Below, piece after piece: positions 60,574 to 64,000 of a stretch of DNA of 64,000 nucleotides (positions are counted from its first letter, which is position 1; every line of letters starts with the position of its first letter). The translations under genes and the position numbers were made by a program. Source of the stretch: Thermotogae bacterium (GTDB lineage Bacteria > Thermotogota > Thermotogae > Petrotogales > Petrotogaceae); NCBI GenBank assembly GCA_024233675.1, contig JACKPH010000005.1:37352-101351 (forward strand), in the 5' to 3' direction. The notes under the pieces were generated by a model, which was not told where the DNA came from, searched no databases, and saw nothing but the letters and a program-made list of their open reading frames with translations.

Positions 60574-61842
60574 ATGGAAAAACAGATTTTATCTGAAAAC
60601 AAAAATATCAAAAAGATTTTAGTTACTTTTGGTCAGGAAGAAATCGATAAAGCCGAAAATGAAATAATAAAAGAAGTAAACACCAAATACACATTCGAAG
60701 GATTCAGAAAAGGTAAAACACCTAAAGCAATAATAAAAATGAGAATGGGTGAAGACTTCAATCTATGGATAGAAGAAGATTTATTACACACATTCATGGA
60801 TAAACTCGAAGAAGAAGAAAGACTATTATTCCCACCTGATTTAGACTCAAAATCACATGACAACGGAAAATATGAATTTGAATTAACAATACACACATAT
60901 CCGAAAGTATTAAAATCAAACTACGAAGAAATGGTTGTAGAAGTTCCTGAGTCAAAAGAAGTTGTTGAAAAATACATAGAAGATAAGAAAAAAGAATTAC
61001 TCGAAGATAACTCAATACTTGACCCTAAAGACGGACCAGGTGAAATCGGAGATTTCGTAAGAGTATTATACACAGTTGTTAATGATGAAGGAAAAACACT
61101 TCAGGAAAACAAAGAACAGGAATTCACACTTGCTGAAGAAGATAAAAGACCTATAGTACAGAACGTAATAGGAAAATCAAAAGATGATGTTGTAGAATTC
61201 GATAACAATTACAACGAAAAAACATACAAATATACAGTAAAAGTTGATCAGATTTACAAAAAATCATTACCTGAACTAAACGACGAATTCCTTGAAAATC
61301 TCGGTTCTGATATAAAATCATTAAACGAACTCGAAGAAAAACTTTCAGCTGAAGGAAAAGAAATGTTCGAAAAATGGAATCAGGATTATGTAAAAAATTA
61401 CATAATAAACGAATTACCTGAATACGTTGAAATAGAAATAGCAGAAGAATCAATACAGCAGTACAAAGAAACATACTTTGAAAACATCAAAAAAGACGGA
61501 AAATACGAAGAAGAACTCAAAAAATATGAATCAGAAGAAAAATTTGTTGAAGATGTAGAAAAATCAGCAACAAGATGGATGAAAGAACTCGCAATAACAG
61601 AAAAAATATCACAGGAAAACGACATAACAGTAACAGAAGAAGAAATACAGAAATCAATAGCTGCAATATCACAAATGTGGTACATGCCTGTTGAAAGAGC
61701 AAGAGAAGTAATATACTCAAACAACAAATTACTAAACGAAGTTGTATGGGACATATTAAAATCAAAAGTTGCTGACTCAATAAAAGATAAAGTAACTATA
61801 AAAGAAGTAGAACAGACAGAAGAACACGACCATCAGCATTAA
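60574..61842 (+). CDS. tig: Trigger factor (ribosome-associated chaperone, peptidyl-prolyl isomerase)
   Basis: 422-residue trigger factor. The ribosome-docking signature is FEGFRKGKTP near residue 44. The N-terminal domain is followed by a short FKBP-like domain (about 150-235, GPGEIGDFVRVLY) and a C-terminal helical arm domain. A final acidic/His tail EEHDHQH may bind metal. AT-rich codons dominated by GAA and AAA suggest a highly expressed gene. A strong GGAGG lies before the ATG and a clean terminator after the stop codon. It is a single-gene unit. Confidence 0.95.
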   Translation: MEKQILSENKNIKKILVTFGQEEIDKAENEIIKEVNTKYTFEGFRKGKTPKAIIKMRMGEDFNLWIEEDLLHTFMDKLEEEERLLFPPDLDSKSHDNGKYEFELTIHTYPKVLKSNYEEMVVEVPESKEVVEKYIEDKKKELLEDNSILDPKDGPGEIGDFVRVLYTVVNDEGKTLQENKEQEFTLAEEDKRPIVQNVIGKSKDDVVEFDNNYNEKTYKYTVKVDQIYKKSLPELNDEFLENLGSDIKSLNELEEKLSAEGKEMFEKWNQDYVKNYIINELPEYVEIEIAEESIQQYKETYFENIKKDGKYEEELKKYESEEKFVEDVEKSATRWMKELAITEKISQENDITVTEEEIQKSIAAISQMWYMPVERAREVIYSNNKLLNEVVWDILKSKVADSIKDKVTIKEVEQTEEHDHQH

Positions 61843-61845
61843 TCT

Positions 61846-61876
61846 AAAACCCCCTTAAAATGGGGGTTTTGTTTTT
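61846..61876 (+). terminator. Intrinsic terminator after tig
   Basis: Stem AAAACCCCC/GGGGGTTTT (61846-61854/61862-61870) followed by GTTTTTT. Confidence 0.95.
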
Positions 61877-61916
61877 TCATAATGCAAAAGAAATAAAAAT
61901 TTACCTAAAATTAATA

Positions 61917-61946
61917 TTTAACTGTTGAATTGTAATCTTATATAAT
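61917..61946 (+). promoter_or_regulatory. Candidate promoter for tRNA-Asp
   Basis: TATAAT at 61941-61946 lies 19 bases before the tRNA 5' end, a normal distance. The -35 is poor: TTTAAC at 61917-61922 with an 18-base spacer. Confidence 0.45.
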
Positions 61947-61964
61947 GTAAAATATTTTCGTGTT

Positions 61965-62041
61965 GGGGACGTGGTGCAGATGGTTAGCATGCCGGTCTGT
62001 CACACCGGTGGCCGCGAGTTCGAGTCTCGTCGTCCCCGCCA
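61965..62041 (+). tRNA. tRNA-Asp, anticodon GUC
   Basis: Cloverleaf: acceptor GGGGACG/CGTCCCC, D arm with GGTTAGCA, anticodon arm CCGGT-CTGTCAC-ACCGG (anticodon GUC), T arm GCGAG-TTCGAGT-CTCGT, discriminator G and encoded CCA. It is a single-gene unit with its own terminator. Confidence 0.97.
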
Positions 62042-62042
62042 A

Positions 62043-62073
62043 AAAGAGTTTCTTTTAAGAAACTCTTTTTTTC
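62043..62073 (+). terminator. Intrinsic terminator after tRNA-Asp
   Basis: Stem AAAGAGTTTCTT/AAGAAACTCTTT (62043-62054/62057-62068) followed by T-rich sequence, starting two bases after the CCA end. Confidence 0.92.
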
Positions 62074-62094
62074 TATATATACAGGGGGTGAAAA

Positions 62095-62439
62095 ATGAAT
62101 TCCGGCTTCTTAATAATGTATAACCTTATAAACAAAGTATGGGATATAATTATAATAATAGTATTAGCAATCATACTATTTTCCGACGGAATACCCACTT
62201 TTGCACTCACATTTTATGACATACTTCTCATTATACCTATAATAATGATATTTACAGGACTTGTTCTCGGAATATCCGGAAAGGATAAAATTGCCGGAAC
62301 ACTCACATTATTAGGCTCTCTTATGTTTATTATGGCACAGTACATAGCCATACAGTCATTCTATATGGCAAAAGCAATGATATTTGTAATAATACCCGGA
62401 ATAAACCACCTCATAATAAATAAATTAAAGACGAAATAA
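62095..62439 (+). CDS. Small integral membrane protein of unknown function
   Basis: 114-residue hydrophobic protein with four predicted membrane segments (about 15-32, 36-60, 66-88 and 90-110) and short polar loops. I do not recognise a family. A strong GGGGGTGA ribosome binding site 4 bases before ATG 62095 supports translation, and codon use matches the surroundings. It lies between the tRNA-Asp terminator and the tRNA-Cys promoter; no dedicated promoter was identified. Confidence 0.65.
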   Translation: MNSGFLIMYNLINKVWDIIIIIVLAIILFSDGIPTFALTFYDILLIIPIIMIFTGLVLGISGKDKIAGTLTLLGSLMFIMAQYIAIQSFYMAKAMIFVIIPGINHLIINKLKTK

Positions 62440-62468
62440 ACGAAACAAATCTTTCATAAGAATTTTTC

Positions 62469-62497
62469 TTGATTTTAACTATAATCTATGTTATAAT
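62469..62497 (+). promoter_or_regulatory. Promoter of tRNA-Cys
   Basis: TTGATT (62469-62474), 17 bases, TATAAT (62492-62497), with the tRNA 5' end 15 bases downstream. Spacing and position are ideal; the -35 differs from TTGACA at the last two bases. Confidence 0.75.
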
Positions 62498-62511
62498 ACT
62501 AATGCATTTGA

Positions 62512-62588
62512 GGCAACGTGGCCAAGGGGTCTAAGGCGGCGGTCTGCAAAATCGCTATTCAAGGGTTCAAATCCCTTCGTTGCCTCCA
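62512..62588 (+). tRNA. tRNA-Cys, anticodon GCA
   Basis: Cloverleaf: acceptor GGCAACG/CGTTGCC, anticodon arm GCGGT-CTGCAAA-ATCGC (anticodon GCA), T arm AAGGG-TTCAAAT-CCCTT, discriminator U (typical identity element of tRNA-Cys) and encoded CCA. Confidence 0.97.
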
Positions 62589-62614
62589 GAAATATGAACC
62601 AAATTTTTGTATAA

Positions 62615-62648
62615 TGTTCGATGCGGTCAACCGTGTCGGACATTTTTA
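62615..62648 (+). terminator. Intrinsic terminator after tRNA-Cys
   Basis: Twelve-pair stem TGTTCGATGCGG/CCGTGTCGGACA (62615-62626/62631-62642, three G-U pairs) around TCAA, followed by TTTTTATTTATT. It is 26 bases after the tRNA. Confidence 0.85.
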
Positions 62649-62657
62649 TTTATTATA

Positions 62658-62925
62658 GATCTTATATTTTTTTAAATTTTGTTCAAAATAAAAATTTATT
62701 TTTTCTTTTAAATTTTCCAATGAGTTTATAACTTTTTTTAATCTTCTATATTTTATCTAAAAGTATATTATCTTTTATTCTTCCGTCAAGAATAAACCTT
62801 ACTGAAATGTTATTCTTATTTCTTCTACAAGCAGTATTTTTTCTCCTTCTTTTATCTAAAAAACAGGAATAATAAAATTAATCATCATTATGGCAAAACC
62901 TATCAGTATTATAAAAAATCCTTAA
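62658..62925 (-). pseudogene. Possible decayed small gene (unidentified)
   Basis: On the minus strand, successive frames read as protein-like: GFFIILIGFAIMMINFIIPVF, then a stop and IKEGEKILLVEEIRITFQ in the same frame. After a shift comes FILDGRIKDNILLDKI, and after another shift RLKKVINSLENLKEKINFYFEQ. Together they suggest a membrane-anchored or beta-rich protein broken by two stops and two frameshifts. The 418-base gap between tRNA-Cys and the next gene holds nothing else. AT-rich sequence can mimic this by chance, so the call is weak and the family unknown. Confidence 0.33.
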
Positions 62926-63006
62926 TAAATTAAAAAATAATTTATTTTGTTATAATATTCTTAAACGATTAATTTTATTACAAAAATTTATTCGGAGGTG
63001 CTGTTT

Positions 63007-63780
63007 ATGGAAGAAAAAGATTTTATAAAAAAAATAAAACCTTTGCCTGAGGAAATAAACAATATAAAAAAAATCATTTCTGAAGAAAAAATACTTATCC
63101 AAATCTCTTCTGATGATTTCAGTTCTTACAGCAGTCTCGGAAATTTGTATAAAAAAATTAATAAATATGATTTTGCAGAAAAAATGTACAAAAAAGAAAT
63201 TGAACTTTACCCGGATAATCCACAGTATCTCGATTATCTCGGATGTCTTTATACAGAATTAGAAAAATATGATGATGCTTTAAAACTTTATATAAAAACC
63301 AGAGAATTAAATCCTGATAATCCTGATTATATAGGAGCTGTAGCATATTTACATGCAAAATTAAAACATTATGATGAAGCTATAAAAGAATATGAAAAAT
63401 TCATTGAAATAAACGATAAATATATAGTAAGACTTGTAAATTATATTCAGCTGCTTTTTATAACTCAAAAATCAGAAAAAATATCAAAAACAAAAGAAAA
63501 AATATTCACTCTGATAAAAAATAAAGATTCTTTTACCGAAACAGAAAAAATATCTATGTTAGAATTTTATTTTTATTTATACATGCACGAAGAAAATCAA
63601 AGAGAAGATAATTATGAAAAAATTATAGAACTACTAAAAAGAGGTATAAGATCAGAAGATTGGGAACTTTCTGACAATATAAAATTATCCGAAAAAACTC
63701 ATCCCGATATAGTAAAAGTAAAAATACTCGCAGAAATAATAAACAATAGAAAACCATTAAATGAACTAAACAATTTATAA
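63007..63780 (+). CDS. TPR-repeat protein
   Basis: 257-residue cytosolic protein with at least three tetratricopeptide repeats in residues about 40-145 (SYSSLGNLYKKINKYDFAEKMYKK, YLDYLGCLYTELEKYDDALKLYIK, YIGAVAYLHAKLKHYDEAIKEYEK) and a helical C-terminal part without catalytic motifs. It is a likely protein-protein interaction scaffold. ATG 63007 follows GGAGGTG; a GTG at 62998 overlaps that site. It is monocistronic and followed by a terminator. Confidence 0.82.
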   Translation: MEEKDFIKKIKPLPEEINNIKKIISEEKILIQISSDDFSSYSSLGNLYKKINKYDFAEKMYKKEIELYPDNPQYLDYLGCLYTELEKYDDALKLYIKTRELNPDNPDYIGAVAYLHAKLKHYDEAIKEYEKFIEINDKYIVRLVNYIQLLFITQKSEKISKTKEKIFTLIKNKDSFTETEKISMLEFYFYLYMHEENQREDNYEKIIELLKRGIRSEDWELSDNIKLSEKTHPDIVKVKILAEIINNRKPLNELNNL

Positions 63781-63821
63781 TAAAACAAATAATTCAGAAT
63801 AAAAATTAAATACACAAATAA

Positions 63822-63858
63822 AATAATGTCAATAAATAATTATTGACATTATTTTTTA
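63822..63858 (+). terminator. Intrinsic terminator after the TPR gene
   Basis: Perfect 14-bp stem AATAATGTCAATAA/TTATTGACATTATT (63822-63835/63840-63853) around ATAA, followed by a T-run. Confidence 0.9.
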
Positions 63859-63887
63859 TTATTTATAGGTAGTTATAAAAATATTTA

Positions 63888-64000
63888 TTGAGTTGATAGA
63901 TTGGTGGTTAGTAATTTGTTGGTTAGATGATTAGATAGTTTGCTAATGCCAATAAATATAACAGATTAGTTGTTAGATGAGTTGTTGGTTTGGTATTTAG
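63888..64000 (+). repeat. G/T-rich, C-poor degenerate repeat at the window end
   Basis: The last 110 bases are built of variants of TTGGTTAG, GATTAG and GTTGTTAGATGA, with very few C residues on the + strand. Examples are TTGGTTAGATGATTAGAT at 63919 and GATTAGTTGTTAGATGAG from 63964. No open reading frame or RNA fold is evident. The block continues past the window, so its full length and period cannot be judged. Confidence 0.6.

Noticed and set aside
61151..61780. Overlapping minus-strand frames within trigger factor
   Set aside because: Antisense shadows of a GAA/AAA-rich gene, giving Leu/Phe/Ser-rich artefacts.
1..64000. Mobile element, prophage, CRISPR array, toxin-antitoxin or restriction system
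   Set aside because: No transposase, integrase, phage structural gene, cas gene, direct-repeat/spacer array or methyltransferase was recognised anywhere in the window.

Overview
The window is an AT-rich bacterial chromosome segment, densely packed, with short or overlapping gene junctions and many GTG and TTG starts behind strong Shine-Dalgarno sequences. It encodes envelope proteins of a two-membrane cell (a BamA-type Omp85 protein and a protein fusing an LptF/LptG-type permease to an LptD/OstA-like domain). No lipid A or LPS biosynthesis gene is visible. It also has a short EF-Ts, a DRTGG/CBS/PHP regulatory cassette, a purine riboswitch and a cobalamin riboswitch. Together these suggest a low-GC member of Thermotogota (Petrotogales-like: Petrotoga, Geotoga, Oceanotoga or Marinitoga relatives). 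This assignment is an inference from gene content; no 16S rRNA gene is present.
Layout. 1-10868 (+): the 3' end of ruvB, then yggS, yggT, nadK, a PhoU-like protein, the LptFG-LptD fusion, a family-4 uracil-DNA glycosylase and smc, apparently one long operon. 10957-14374 (+): a degenerate GGDEF protein, a DUF3307-like membrane protein, an unusual enolase-superfamily protein and an AlaX-type alanyl-tRNA editing protein. 14378-14770 (-): a hypothetical protein. 15004-16510 (+): a purine riboswitch with terminator controlling an NCS2 purine permease. 16646-18415 (+): an Xaa-Pro aminopeptidase. 18451-20497 (-): tRNA-Arg(GCG), tRNA-Ser(GCU) and proS. 20781-32429 (+): metG, gyrA, lexA, a STAS protein, rpiB, an HDAC-like deacetylase, a dehydroquinate-synthase-like pseudoenzyme, SPOR-like and ComEA-like proteins, queH, an RsbW-like ATPase and a FapA-type protein. 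32426-38895 (+): a membrane-anchored TPR protein, a DRTGG / CBS-ATPase / DRTGG / PHP / ATPase cassette, and bamA. 38925-42228 (+): a cobalamin riboswitch followed by a B12-type ABC importer and a HAD-like protein.
42242-54769 (-): plsY-like and glycosyltransferase genes, eno, pyrH, tsf, coaD, mnmA, an Rrf2 regulator, a LysM/M23-like/3D lipoprotein, a DUF2225 protein, ftsY, a GH13 enzyme and an MFS transporter. 55012-58237 (+): a DUF2089 regulator with SHOCT-like, DUF4097 and LiaF-like envelope proteins. 58266-60282 (-): a His-less amidohydrolase homologue and a TagA/WecG glycosyltransferase. 60574-64000 (+): trigger factor, tRNA-Asp, a small membrane protein, tRNA-Cys, a possible decayed gene, a TPR protein, and a G/T-rich degenerate repeat running off the end.
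Most genes are housekeeping. The unusual content is (i) outer-membrane biogenesis (the LptFG-LptD fusion, BamA and the 3D-domain lipoprotein); (ii) two metabolite riboswitches with readable switching elements; (iii) a series of enzyme homologues that lack key catalytic residues (AroB-like, enolase-like, amidohydrolase-like, HAD-like, GGDEF-like, M23-like); (iv) a partner-switch/metabolic-sensor set (STAS, three HATPase proteins, DRTGG, CBS, PHP). I see no insertion sequence, prophage, CRISPR array or defence island.
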